A stretch of 64,000 nucleotides of DNA from Verrucomicrobium sp. BvORR034 (GCF_000739635.1 NZ_BATQ01000041.1:156126-220125), one strand, 5' to 3'; shown: positions 10,301-16,977, numbered from the stretch's first letter. A program made the numbers and translations. The notes: generated by a model from the letters alone, not told the origin.

Positions 10301-11111
10301 GCGCGCATTTGCAAGGGAAATGGAAGTAACCTCCGATATTCTAGAAAATGCGAAAGAAGGGGACTACCTCGCTCATTGGCTGAGGGGCAAGTACTGGGAC
10401 CACTATGATGTTGATTCGCCGGAAGACTGGGAAACGGCTCAATTCTACGCCGAGCAATTCAACGACAAAGCAACCTTATCGTGGATGCAAGGTAAAAATG
10501 CCCAACCCCCTGGGTTGCCGCGGGCCGGACCGAAGTGGGTTGGTGATTCTGGATTGGCATTTCTTGAACTCCCTTTGCATGCGGCGGTACTAGCTCTGAG
10601 TCCACGATTTGGTGCAAAGGGAGAGTCCCCGCGCAAGCTAGCTTTCATAGGTGACACAGGGCTTTTCAAGAACCAATTTTTGTCGGCGAAAGATATTTTT
10701 GCAGATCCTGGGAATCGAATTTATGTCACACCCGGTGTGTTGCGTGAAGTATTGCTTCCCAAAAACTTGTTTAGATTGACAGAATATGGAAATAAGGCCA
10801 GGAAGTTTACAGCCAAGAGATTGTGGCTCATGGTTACCTCAAAAGCTCAAATTAGAATTACGGCTTCGGGGAAACTTCCTCCTGGTCTCACCTATCAGGC
10901 GCTTACCAGTGCGAAGTTCGGAATAACAGATTTGAGAATGTTGCTGGCGGCCAAAAGGGGGGGCTTGGTTGTGGTAACTGGAAACAACAAGATCATCAGC
11001 CAGGTTGCCAGCCAGCCGCTTAGGAAAGCAATTGTCGGTGACGTCGAGGTGTTCGTGCTTGATCTTGACATCATGCCGGGTGACATATTGAAAGCAATCA
11101 TTGGAGGATAG
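4329..11111 (+). CDS. RHS/YD-repeat protein with C-terminal PIN-like toxin tip
   Basis: 2260 residues. A Sec signal peptide (cleavage near AFG|Q, residue 22) leads to a long region ending in many YD-type repeats (for example YDYDNRNNRN, FTYDGDRRRTKK). The RHS-associated core lies near residues 1900-1955: YRYYSAKLGRWISRDPLGE, then NYFDPLGL, where the shell normally closes and self-cleaves. The remaining 305 residues are a variable tip of lower GC. Within it, D2109 (FIGDTGLF), E2140 (VLREVL), D2201 (ITDLRMLLAA) and VVTGNNK (2211-2217) follow the order of a PIN-domain RNase, with Asn in place of the fourth acid. RHS proteins carry such tips as toxins; the PIN call is my inference from motif order. 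The next gene starts 3 bases downstream. Confidence 0.85.
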   Translation: MALNRLLVLGSLLMFFSANAFGQSIREVLVSVQERRLALMQRRAVEAELKRAAELVADPQGVPMTPLAPVDDDDLIDWGDGLERFPTQAKIEELPFTKVIEKLNRASREVDYLKQFYLNVDGFSTTQKFDLSHSYTDDGVYPPPSGLSYLPSAGDFDDSNWRQKILVLASLVEQLRALAWPMEVCQFRAATMDNSNVPIEDMDLGVPLPTPSNGANMADCDSTVGMTYVAQLYKWGALGQPSSFYTELGGVRGIKTMVLPENILGDNKIDEGKLVLYRRLRAPLPWIASEVYPLHKDSLPFHFRKEYHSVTNTFERGEFVVGNAGLQTRAEVEGMEAQVRSRWTLPQLAAPGEYSGYQGYLYDWQPEDTFPPGMDFVIELETVCFPDFAPIQRATERHLMSVIATNPGSLQVNASKYLAEVDLGRGLRDRNQTGVLTFRPDGFGTVEFSGSLSGFKAIFETDHDKFSQAVVEEPFGGEHEASLFTPEVYTATGFSDKAGYVSAWSAPRLRQIFGSDISIDIEYVNDYKRVLRFFWTTKITVPGDNVVVPVEITGEPFKTIVVENADGVENGEFPESEPSLHIFEVVGEDEEGVVGLHWEVKRTEDWSGHPLQIVIKGGSAEGGQDLFQKTISVEQDDSILETTLYGGATTIIATTYTSAQNNRFSLSPEPVQISQGGRVAALEYTAFATSSDLSNTTLTLRPMLTKQSHSGTGWTLDGAEVAWNQDGTFKSSKFQRAGGEYSQANTWDNLKVTASYKLDGVEYRAIECEYSEALTKEQHRIGGAETIVLFNGPEEIAPWTVKQIKSPEGYFENFTTTPGVDVSIQSVLEGWGDNHDAGRQTIVTTNRMGGLITRSVVSTAQNPPLTIEFQAGGEHEGFGSPGTITGLRGDITTIEWQTAGRNTGAMLKVKSPEGIERGATGYDYLGRPSGYQAGFATYSANYADRFAPKFSGPESENVEEVQNQFGELVSWSTTARGGMEVNLAQAGASITLDGRSASLDLGSRGEVTGVGGGMGSRGTRESWSLEQIAGYSRKLLCRASIARNRAGTDSSSVREYFDERGRMVRRISPGNSGGELIEGWSYSDLDRSVTYYPGPGPYYPYFKPIKQSLSFTSDSVTITTRRESYDILRSISKIGNGKIVALTEVNDDSHGGVAQWKPLSHVATDVVGGVITTTPLGLPDASRTVTISTPSPTGTMKVESVGTDDESLMTMQDGRPKTISGKVGGIPFSQTLNYNYNRLGSVASTLGGRAYGLQFNNKGQLTESSGPGFHASLVPAGAPGYSLKVSDSVQDTEVTHTVNSVGDFTSVTGNVHEPVAALTQDTPEGGSATSYNTNLTVTRSPDGSLLKKEYVGGGLGAIEYAYNEDNSISSSGSAVEAVTYQPRTDGLDAQYYGAAGTVATNYYKVGLRKDVSGPTDGREFKYQHLSKTEERYMGASELAGATQTWSYDDVGNRNGLLLSVSTTGSSFASAWSLDNSGRPLVATGGHITGWYEYSPTTGELATFTRGKFPDGIQSPASGASLTTTLQRDALGRVTGCATVNSLGESFNYTYAYNQRNLRESRLSASGVSWSAIQYDSRGRLTHATLGGSALPSINSLVYDYDNRNNRNVAGSAVTFANNGVDQVTGRTLSQRGYGVHGTVAPGGVVRVFHPQAGAEGELILADEVTGAYSAYWTVPSNWAAGGVGRIEMLVRGTLPGAGVGGTDAVADQQVWVVVPASAETYVYDGAGRTTEDSGWVYAWNGMGCLTQMQRKSNTSVDPSVATEVLNFTYDGDRRRTKKVRTLTFNNGQPQRIETSKMHWSDWLPVCEEVSVNGGLVSRRWFVWGKDVSGTWEGAGGIGGLVAIEEEGGRRLLPVEDGLGNIVAVINEANGYTIARFDYSPYGELVSSSGDLAACPFRYQSKYHDTETGLSYFGYRYYSAKLGRWISRDPLGEDGGFNLYGYCGNDPVNYFDPLGLATEEQRHADAVVASALRKVFQKRAALTDDVEEAEALRAFAREMEVTSDILENAKEGDYLAHWLRGKYWDHYDVDSPEDWETAQFYAEQFNDKATLSWMQGKNAQPPGLPRAGPKWVGDSGLAFLELPLHAAVLALSPRFGAKGESPRKLAFIGDTGLFKNQFLSAKDIFADPGNRIYVTPGVLREVLLPKNLFRLTEYGNKARKFTAKRLWLMVTSKAQIRITASGKLPPGLTYQALTSAKFGITDLRMLLAAKRGGLVVVTGNNKIISQVASQPLRKAIVGDVEVFVLDLDIMPGDILKAIIGG

Positions 11112-11114
11112 AAT

Positions 11115-11540
11115 ATGCCGGAATACGCTGTGTTGAGTGCGACGCCTCTGTGCCCAAGGTGTGGGTGCGAAATCCTCGATGCTGAGAACACTCTTCGGTT
11201 CCAATGGGGCGCTCTACCCAAAGGATATGAGATGGGAGAGAAGATAGTTTGGAGCAAAGGATTGCTGTCGCGAAGGCGATGGACCGTTGGTGACCCAAAG
11301 TTTGAAGACGTTGTTATTATCGAATCCGATGTGAATATAAGAGTTTGGAGTTGTGGTAAATGCGGGACGATGCTTGATAGGCCTTGTATTGAGGTGCGGA
11401 AGGGCAAAATTGTGCAGGTTTTGATGTTTGAGGCTGGAGCCTTTGAGGCTGGCACTGGCTATCAACAACAGACCGCTAATTGTTTTGAGATCGGGAGTTC
11501 TGGCAACTTGGTTCCGCGTCCCGAATTCGATGTAGAGTAG
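11115..11540 (+). CDS. Candidate immunity protein, Cys4 zinc-ribbon-like
   Basis: A 141-residue protein that starts 3 bases after the RHS stop. Its ribosome binding site GGAGG lies inside the end of the RHS gene, so translation is probably coupled. Two CxxC pairs (C13/C16 and C80/C83) suggest a zinc ribbon; otherwise the protein is not recognised. Small genes directly after an RHS toxin tip usually encode its cognate immunity protein, which is the reason for this call. Base composition matches the AT-richer tip rather than the rest of the rhs gene, so the pair may have been acquired together. Function is untested and the Cys pairs could be structural only. Confidence 0.6.
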   Translation: MPEYAVLSATPLCPRCGCEILDAENTLRFQWGALPKGYEMGEKIVWSKGLLSRRRWTVGDPKFEDVVIIESDVNIRVWSCGKCGTMLDRPCIEVRKGKIVQVLMFEAGAFEAGTGYQQQTANCFEIGSSGNLVPRPEFDVE

Positions 11541-11721
11541 GCTGCTGGGCGGCAGTTTGTTCTTTCAGTTCAACCTGTACATGGATGTCGATTGAAAATG
11601 GGAGTGTCGATTAGAAGGTCCGTTCGATTGAGGCTCGGGGCTCGAAGATATGGGTGTTGTTGGGCGGAGCTAAAGGAGAATTCCGGCTTGAGTCCCCGGA
11701 AAAGTTAACCTAAAAGGCAAG

Positions 11722-11994
11722 ATGTCCCGATCCCAACCTCCCCGCTTTGAGAATCTCAAGAAAGCAATTGCTCTCGCCGAGCAGATCCAACAGCTTGAAA
11801 GCGACCTGGCAAAGCTCCTTGCAGGTTCCATCCTTCCTGTCGAAGCTGGTAGACGCCGCGGCAGGCCCCCGAAGGTGACAGGGGCGGGTGAGCAGAAGTC
11901 CAAGACGACTAAGAAGCGGGTGATTTCCGAAGAAGGAAGGCAACGGATCATTGAGGCTCAGAAACGGCGGTGGGCTGCGAAAAAGAAGCGCTAA
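11722..11994 (+). CDS. Small basic protein with AT-hook-like motif
   Basis: 90 residues. An N-terminal amphipathic helix (about 9-36, LKKAIALAEQIQQLESDLAKL) may form a coiled coil. It is followed by RRRGRPPK, which matches the GRP core of AT-hook DNA-binding motifs, and a Lys/Arg-rich C-terminus ending KRRWAAKKKR. This layout suggests a small DNA-binding protein; similar basic tails occur in several unrelated bacterial families. The gene stands alone between the RHS module and IS66 debris, and no clear ribosome binding site is visible. Confidence 0.55.
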   Translation: MSRSQPPRFENLKKAIALAEQIQQLESDLAKLLAGSILPVEAGRRRGRPPKVTGAGEQKSKTTKKRVISEEGRQRIIEAQKRRWAAKKKR

Positions 11995-12131
11995 CCCTCA
12001 GCAGAAATAAAAACGGGAAGATGGGGCGAGACCCCTCTATGGGAAAGTGCGGAGACCGTTGTTGGGAGCCGCGTAGGCGTCATGCCGGCACCCTTGGCAG
12101 GTGAACTGCTGCGCAACTTCGTTCGGTCATA

Positions 12132-12462
12132 TTGAGTTTCACCGACCGTCTCAAGATCTTCCTAGCCAGACATACGCAGAGGTTTTGGCTATCCCTCAGG
12201 GGGTGGTTTATGACCTGTTCAAAGAAGATGTACGCAACGGGGCGCACTATGTCTATGCCAACAAGCGGCGCACCTGGCTCAAGATCCTCTACTGCGAAGG
12301 ACCGGGATGTGGTTTCTAAGCAAGCGGCTGGATGCAGACTTTTCCACGCCCATGGCTGCTGAGGCGGGGCAACCCAAGATGTCTCTCATCCCCGAGGTGT
12401 TCGCCTTGCTCACTGGCGGTACGGACCCGCATCGCAGTTCGATGCGTACCTGGACTACGTAA
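12132..12462 (+). pseudogene. IS66-family TnpB (Orf2) remnant with frameshifts
   Basis: Pieces of an IS66 accessory protein lie in successive frames. They are KIFLA, then DIRRGFGYP (family DMRKGFDGL), then a segment with YVYANKRRTWLKILYCEG (family FVFRNRRRxRLKILYWDG), then MWFLSKRLDADF and VFALLTGG. No single frame reads through, so the gene is dead. The orientation is opposite to the tnpC fragment next to it, so two different IS66 insertions contributed. Confidence 0.7.
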
Positions 12463-12560
12463 AGCGGATCAGGTTGTTTAGTGCGGACTGTGTCGATCGC
12501 GCTGAATGCGGGTCACTACTAGGGCGTGTTTAAAAAGGTGAAGGTTTCAGAGTTTCCCTC

Positions 12561-12625
12561 GTAAGCGTCACCAACGGTGACGCTTACGGTGCGAACCTAG
12601 GAGATCTATTGCTGTAAGCGTCACC
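12561..12625. repeat. Three IS66-type terminal repeats (GTAAGCGTCACC)
   Basis: GTAAGCGTCACC occurs at 12561-12572 and 12614-12625, and its reverse complement at 12576-12587. The first two copies form a perfect 12-bp inverted repeat with a 3-base spacer. GTAAGCG is the usual outer end of IS66 elements, so this marks back-to-back or nested element ends. Confidence 0.7.
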
Positions 12626-13309
12626 CGGAGTTCCGTCCCATGTTGATTGACGGACATCAGGCGGCCTGAGGCAGGACCCTCCAAGGAAGCCTGTCGGCCA
12701 CAGCCGCAGGCGCCACATCCTTGATCTGGCGATTGTCATGGTTGGCATCCGGATCAGCAGGTCGCGAAGGTACTCAAACGGATTGAGCCCCCACCGGCGG
12801 CAATTCTCGATGATCGTCAGGCTCACCGCCGTGTGATGCCCGGCCTCGGCCTCACCAATGAACAGCCAGTTCTTGCGCCCCAACGCCGCAGGCCGCATCG
12901 CGTTCTCGATGCGGTTGTTGTCGATCTGCAGCCGGCCGTCCTCCACATGCACCACCAGGCGCCCCCACTGGTTGAGCGCATAAGTCAATGCCTGTCCCAT
13001 CGCGCTCTTGGGTGTGAAGCGTTCCTTGCGACTCATGGATTCAATCATCCTGTGAACGCGCTGCAAGATCGGCACAGCCTCCTGCTGGAGCACCACCTCA
13101 CACATTCGCGGTCCGGCCCGCTGTTCGCGCAGTCTGGCTTCCACGGCGTACAGATGACGGATCTGCAGCAGGATCAGTCCCGCATATTGCGGCGCGTCTC
13201 GCGCAGCCCTGAAAGCACTAGCTACTGCTGGTGGTGGGGAGCAGACTTTTTGGGAACTCAAACATGAACTGTGGCGCAGGCGCGGCTGGTCCGCCGTCTG
13301 TTGGATCAT
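12584..13309 (-). pseudogene. IS66-family TnpC transposase, C-terminal fragment
   Basis: The frame encodes 241 residues, of which about 36-205 match the C-terminal half of the IS66 DDE transposase. Visible signatures are SAMGQALTYALNQW, GRLQIDNNRIENAMRP (with the final catalytic Glu region) and ALGRKNWLFIG, then NPFEYLRDLL. The N-terminal half with the leucine zipper, zinc ribbon and first two Asp residues is absent, and the last residues read through the terminal repeat. It cannot be an active transposase. Confidence 0.8.
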
Positions 13310-13319
13310 CTCGTCCTAC

Positions 13320-13391
13320 CCAGGCTCGGCACAAGTCCTCTTCCACCGCATAGAGCTCATGGATCTGCACCAGCACCGGGGCGGCGTCCCA
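13320..13391 (-). pseudogene. Second IS66 TnpC fragment
   Basis: On the minus strand this 72-base piece encodes APVLVQIHELYAVEEDL. This matches the same TnpC segment found in the neighbouring fragment (LILLQIRHLYAVEARL) but with a different sequence. It therefore comes from another IS66 copy rather than a simple extension. Confidence 0.5.
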
Positions 13392-13773
13392 GCGGCAGGT
13401 GCTGCCTCAACGAACTTGTGCGATGGGTTTGCGCCCAGCAACCCGTTCAAGGGTTTTACAGCAGGCAATCCCCAGCACCTCGTGAACGGCTTCGCCTGGG
13501 GGCTGGATGCCAGTCCGATCTCACCCGCCCCTCTCGCTCTTGGTAAAGGACCCGCCACAGTCGGTAGGTGATTAGATGATGATAGTTCTGCGCAGAACTG
13601 GGAGAAGTCTGGGCTGGGAGTAAACTTTTGTGGGAAAGGCTTCTTGCGTGTGCCTTTTTTAGAAGGCAAGGTGTGCCTTAGAACGGCGCATGCGGCACAA
13701 GTGGCTCATGTGGCGGATTGCTGAGTCCTAGGAGAATGCGAAACTCGTTGGACCTGAGGGAATGAGGGAAAGT
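13392..13773. other. Intergenic stretch, no gene recognised
   Basis: 382 bases between the IS66 debris and the tRNA fragment. Only short, unconvincing open frames occur, and I see no family match, hairpin or repeat of note. It is probably decayed sequence. Confidence 0.4.
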
Positions 13774-13818
13774 CTCATAACCTGAAGGTCACAGGTTCAA
13801 ATCCTGTCCCCGCAACCA
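13774..13818 (+). tRNA. 3' half of initiator tRNA-fMet (fragment)
   Basis: The sequence runs from an anticodon loop CTCATAA (anticodon CAT) through AAGGTC, a T arm with perfect stem ACAGG/CCTGT around TTCAAAT, acceptor strand CCCCGCA, discriminator A and encoded CCA. This is the 3' half expected of initiator tRNA. The upstream bases do not provide a pairing acceptor (no TGCGGGG), D arm or 5' anticodon stem, so it is not a complete tRNA. The break in the anticodon loop is typical of tRNA-targeting integrases. Confidence 0.7.
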
Positions 13819-13827
13819 ATTTCAAGG

Positions 13828-13859
13828 AGGCCTTACAGTGAAAGCTGTAAGGCCTTTTT
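13828..13859 (+). terminator. Rho-independent terminator after the tRNA fragment (copy 1)
   Basis: Perfect 11-bp stem AGGCCTTACAG / CTGTAAGGCCT (13828-13838 with 13845-13855), a 6-base loop, then TTTT. Confidence 0.85.
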
Positions 13860-13865
13860 GTTGGA

Positions 13866-14141
13866 ATGGAATATCGCGTGTACATCGTCCGCAACAGCGA
13901 AGGCCGGTTGTATATCGGATTGAGCGAAGACGTCATCGTGCGTCTGGCTGATCACAATAGTGGCGTGTCCAAATGGACCAAGCATCGCGGACCGTGGGAG
14001 TTGATCTGGCAAAGCGCGCCGCAAGACATCACGTCCGCACGGAAGTTCGAGAATCTGCTGAAACGGCAGAAGGGTGGCGGCGGACTGTATCGGTTGACCG
14101 GGCTGCCACAACCGGGGCAAGGCGACTCGTCAGGCACATAA
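13866..14141 (+). CDS. Small GIY-YIG nuclease-superfamily protein
   Basis: 91 residues, mostly one GIY-YIG domain: VYIV then LYIG, the conserved Arg region (VRLADHNSG), the W/H-rich strand (TKHRGPWELIW), and the catalytic-Glu helix ARKFENLLKRQK. This matches the small stand-alone YhbQ/UPF0213-like proteins found in many bacteria, whose targets are mostly unknown. The ATG follows directly after the tRNA-fragment terminator. The 5' part is duplicated at 14233, and a diverged truncated copy lies at 58945. Confidence 0.8.
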   Translation: MEYRVYIVRNSEGRLYIGLSEDVIVRLADHNSGVSKWTKHRGPWELIWQSAPQDITSARKFENLLKRQKGGGGLYRLTGLPQPGQGDSSGT

Positions 14142-14194
14142 TCCCGCATGCGGGATCACAGGTTCAAATCCTGTCCCCGCAACCAATTTCAAGG

Positions 14195-14226
14195 AGGCCT
14201 TACAGTGAAAGCTGTAAGGCCTTTTT
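14195..14226 (+). terminator. Rho-independent terminator (copy 2)
   Basis: Identical to the hairpin at 13828-13859, carried by the second copy of the direct repeat. Confidence 0.85.
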
Positions 14227-14232
14227 GTTGGA

Positions 14233-14409
14233 GTGGAATATCGCGTGTACATCGTCCGCAACAGCGAAGGCCGGTTGTATATCGGATTGAGCGAAGACGT
14301 CATCGTGCGTCTGGCTGATCACAATAGTGGCGTGTCCAAATGGACGAGCTGGGCAAGGGGGCGGGCTTTCTTTATCGCTACAGTCAGCGGACCGAATGCG
14401 ATGGCCTGA
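14233..14409 (+). pseudogene. Truncated duplicate of the GIY-YIG gene
   Basis: It starts with GTG where copy 1 has ATGGAA context (the single base difference in the repeat) and reads the first 37 native codons. It then runs into unrelated sequence to a TGA at 14407. The helix with the catalytic Glu is missing, so the product would be inactive. Confidence 0.75.
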
Positions 14410-14453
14410 GTCGCGTCCTTCAACTGCTGACCTCATTGAGCATTTGCTGATTC

Positions 14454-14472
14454 ATTGCTGCCAGGGAAGCAT
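14454..14472 (+). promoter_or_regulatory. Candidate activator site upstream of ssuD (ATTGCTGC-N4-GAAGCAT)
   Basis: A dyad about 148 bp upstream of the predicted ssuD start of transcription. It shares the form RTTGCTGC-N4-GMAGCAY with sites before the other sigma-54 promoters in this locus. A related dyad, TGTTGCTG-GAG-CAGCAGCA, lies downstream of the promoter at 14631-14649. The remainder of 14346-14718 shows no gene. Confidence 0.5.
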
Positions 14473-14584
14473 CTCCCCATCCTTTTCGGTGAGGAGCTCT
14501 TTCCGAGCTGAGGGGAGTGAAAATATTGTTACCGGTTGATCTTGAGGGGCTTTAGTCGTGGACCGGTAGGGCGCTCTGTGGAGG

Positions 14585-14599
14585 TGGCACGTTCATTGC
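14585..14599 (+). promoter_or_regulatory. Sigma-54 promoter (-24/-12) for ssuD
   Basis: TGGCAC-GTTCA-TTGC is a perfect match to the TGGCAC-N5-TTGC consensus. Predicted transcription starts near 14611, leaving a leader of about 108 bases before the ATG at 14719. Confidence 0.8.
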
Positions 14600-14718
14600 G
14601 ATGTCGTTAGGGCGCGCGAAGCTCCTGCGCTGTTGCTGGAGCAGCAGCATGGGTGAGGTCGTGTCTTGCCGTCGCGAGGCACCCGGTATGAGAAAGTATT
14701 TCCTTGATCCCCCCTTTT

Positions 14719-15948
14719 ATGAGCAAACCCCGACTGCAGTTTCACTGGTTCCTGCCCACGTATGGTGACAGCCGCTACATTGTGGGAGGTGGTCATGGCC
14801 TCCCTGCTGGCGCGGCCGCAGGCTCACGCCCGGCCACCATCGACTACCTGACCCAGATCGCCCGCAGTGCGGAGCAGTTGGGCTATGTGGGGGCGCTGAC
14901 GCCCACCGGTGCATGGTGCGAAGACGCGTGGATCGTGGATGCGATGCTGGCGGAGGCGACGGAGACTTTCAAGTTCCTCATCGCCATCCGGCCAGGTCTA
15001 ATCTCGCCCACGCTGGCGGCGCAGATGGCGGCCTCCTTCCAGCGCTACTCGCAGGGGCGGCTGTTGCTGAATGTAGTGGTGGGAGGCGAACCTCATGAGC
15101 AGCGGTCCTATGGCGACCACTCGGCCAAAGAGGAGCGCTATGAGCGGGCGGATGAGTTTCTGCACATCCTGCGCGAGCTGTGGACGCGGACCAATGTTAC
15201 CTTTCATGGGCAGTACTACCAGATCGAAAACGCCACGCTGCCCTCGCGGCCGGACCCGCTTCCGCCGCTGTACATCGGCGGATCATCTTCAGGGGCAGGA
15301 CCGGTGACGGCCAAGCACATCGACGTCTATCTCACTTGGGGCGAGCCGACTCCCGCGGTGGTGGAGAAGATCACCCGTATCCGACGGCTCGCGGCCCAGG
15401 AGGGGCGGCAGGTGCGCTTTGGCATCCGCCTCCACGTCATCACGCGGGATACCGCAGAGGCGGCGTGGGCAGAGGCGAACCGGCTGCTCTCCGCACTGGA
15501 TCCGGAGACGATCCGCTCCGTGCAGGCCGGGCTCGCCAAGAGCGAGGGGGAGGGGCAGAAGCGGATGCTGGCTCTGCATCAGGGGTCCACCCTCAACCTG
15601 GAGATCGAGCCCAATCTCTGGGCAGGCTTCGGCCTCGTGCGCGGCGGGGCGGGCACGGCGCTCGTGGGCAGCCATGCGGAGGTGGCGGAGAAGATCAAGG
15701 CCTATGCCGAACTCGGGATCGAGGAATTTATCCTCTCCGGGGTGCCTCATCTGGAGGAGGCCTACTGGTTTGCCGAAGGGGTGCTCCCGCGGCTGAAGGC
15801 CGCCGGGCTGTGGCGGCATCCGCAACAACCGGAAGTGGAGGGCGGGGACGGGCTGGAGGCGGAAACGGAGGCGCTGGTGGACATCCCCTTCTCACCAGCC
15901 GCTAGCCGGCGGGCTTCCGTCGTTTCCAGTTTGCGGCAGACGGCCTGA
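14719..15948 (+). CDS. ssuD: FMNH2-dependent alkanesulfonate monooxygenase
   Basis: 409 residues of the bacterial luciferase-like TIM-barrel family. SsuD oxidises C2 and longer sulfonates with FMNH2 and O2, releasing sulfite and an aldehyde. Family features seen are FWFLPT-type N-terminus (HWFLPTYGD), TPTGAWCEDAW with C67, FGIRLHV with R237 and H239, NLWAGFGLVRGGAGTALVG, and PHLEEAYWFAEG. All are as in E. coli SsuD, plus an extra C-terminal tail of about 40 residues. The ATG at 14719 is chosen over an upstream TTG at 14704 because the conserved sequence begins there; no clear Shine-Dalgarno precedes it. It has its own sigma-54 promoter. Confidence 0.93.
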   Translation: MSKPRLQFHWFLPTYGDSRYIVGGGHGLPAGAAAGSRPATIDYLTQIARSAEQLGYVGALTPTGAWCEDAWIVDAMLAEATETFKFLIAIRPGLISPTLAAQMAASFQRYSQGRLLLNVVVGGEPHEQRSYGDHSAKEERYERADEFLHILRELWTRTNVTFHGQYYQIENATLPSRPDPLPPLYIGGSSSGAGPVTAKHIDVYLTWGEPTPAVVEKITRIRRLAAQEGRQVRFGIRLHVITRDTAEAAWAEANRLLSALDPETIRSVQAGLAKSEGEGQKRMLALHQGSTLNLEIEPNLWAGFGLVRGGAGTALVGSHAEVAEKIKAYAELGIEEFILSGVPHLEEAYWFAEGVLPRLKAAGLWRHPQQPEVEGGDGLEAETEALVDIPFSPAASRRASVVSSLRQTA

Positions 15949-15958
15949 CGCAATGTGC

Positions 15959-15992
15959 AAAAAAGGCGGGGCGGCATTGCTGCCACCCCGCC
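15959..15992 (-). terminator. Terminator of the porin gene (minus strand)
   Basis: Hairpin GGCGGGG..GGCA / TGCC..CCCCGCC at 15965-15992. Six A residues at 15959-15964 read as a T run on the minus strand, after the 3' end of the porin gene. Confidence 0.8.
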
Positions 15993-16047
15993 CTACCAAC
16001 ACAACGCATGAAAAATGGTGAGACGTCCTGCTTGATCGGGTGCGGTT

Positions 16048-16947
16048 CTAGAAGCTCACGCCGACGTTGAACGTGAAGAGGTGCTCGTCGGAGTTCCCGG
16101 TGATGGGCGAGAGCGTGTCACCCAGATTGTAGTAGAGGTAGCCAAAGCTCACCGCCCACTTGCCCGCGTGGGCCGGGATGCTGTTGAGGGACAGGGTCAC
16201 CTGCGGCCCGACGGCAAAGTACCCGTACGTTTCACCGGCGTAGAAGTCGTTGCCCAGACCGGCCTTGGCCAGCACGGCCACATTCACGGGCAGCTTGGAG
16301 TCAGCGCCGAAGGTGTAGTTCGGCCGGATGCCTGGCTCGAAGTACCAGGTCTCCTTGACCAGGCCGGTGGCGGCGTCCCCGCCCAGGTCGTACAGCGCGA
16401 TGACATAGGGCTTGAAGGAGAAGTTCTTCCCAAAGATGCCGCTGTCATTGAAGGCAAGGGTGCCGTTGATCCACGAACCGTCGCCATAACCATCGGCCGG
16501 GCTGGTCCAGTTGTTCCAGAAGGTGGTGAAGGTCCAGCGCTCGGCGAAGTTGAAGGTGAGGCCGATGCCGTAGTCGAACTCGGTGAAATAACTCCCGCGG
16601 TTGCCGGGGCCGGACACGTCGCCGTTCGTGCTCACGTCCGCCCAGAGACCGACGAAGAACTTGGCGGACTTCACAAAGCCGTCTCCCTCATGCAGACGGG
16701 TGTACCAGTTCAGGTACGGCTGGAAGCTCACATCATCATCCTGCACGATGATGCCGCGGGTGTTGTACTGGTTGGCCACGGTCACCCCGAGATCCACGGA
16801 GAAGATCGATGAGGGAGGTGGCGGCGTGACCAGCGGTTCCACGGCCTTCCCTGAGGGCTCACCCGCAGAGGCGGTGTGGAAAGATGAAACAACCAGCAGT
16901 CCAAGGATGCCGGCGCGGAGGGAGATGTTGTGTGTTTTCGGTTTCAT
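16048..16947 (-). CDS. Outer-membrane beta-barrel protein (TorF/Gcw_chp-type putative porin)
   Basis: 299 residues: a signal peptide (LRAGILGLLVVSSFHTASA, cleavage before GEPS), a Pro-rich linker, then alternating amphipathic strands ending in aromatic SF (FNVGVSF), as expected for an outer-membrane barrel. Strands with YNTRGI and YFTEFDYGIG are shared with the paralogue at 54239-55081. The ATG at 16947 is preferred to one at 16971, since the sigma-54 promoter at 16978-16992 puts the transcript start near 16966. The promoter shared in type with the sulfur genes suggests a diffusion pore for organosulfur compounds (inference). Confidence 0.8.
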   Translation of the reverse strand: MKPKTHNISLRAGILGLLVVSSFHTASAGEPSGKAVEPLVTPPPPSSIFSVDLGVTVANQYNTRGIIVQDDDVSFQPYLNWYTRLHEGDGFVKSAKFFVGLWADVSTNGDVSGPGNRGSYFTEFDYGIGLTFNFAERWTFTTFWNNWTSPADGYGDGSWINGTLAFNDSGIFGKNFSFKPYVIALYDLGGDAATGLVKETWYFEPGIRPNYTFGADSKLPVNVAVLAKAGLGNDFYAGETYGYFAVGPQVTLSLNSIPAHAGKWAVSFGYLYYNLGDTLSPITGNSDEHLFTFNVGVSF

Positions 16948-16977
16948 AAGATGCATGATTTGGCGCGGCATCGAATA

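Larger units (their letters stand above)
13789..14345 (+). repeat. Partial tandem duplication: 190-bp direct repeat at 367-bp offset
   Basis: 13789-13978 and 14156-14345 are the same 190 bases with one difference (GGAATGGAAT versus GGAGTGGAAT). Each copy holds the tRNA T arm and CCA end, a terminator and the first 37 or so codons of a GIY-YIG gene. The unit of 367 bases is complete once and then breaks off. Confidence 0.9.

Noticed and set aside
13359..13571. A 70-codon plus-strand frame with Gly/Ala/Pro-rich product
   Set aside because: It begins opposite the IS66 TnpC fragment and shows no family feature. It is more likely decayed DNA.
13736..13818. A complete tRNA gene ending at 13818
   Set aside because: Although TGCG at 13736 could pair with CGCA, the rest of the acceptor stem, the D arm and the 5' anticodon stem do not form. 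Only the 3' half is supported.
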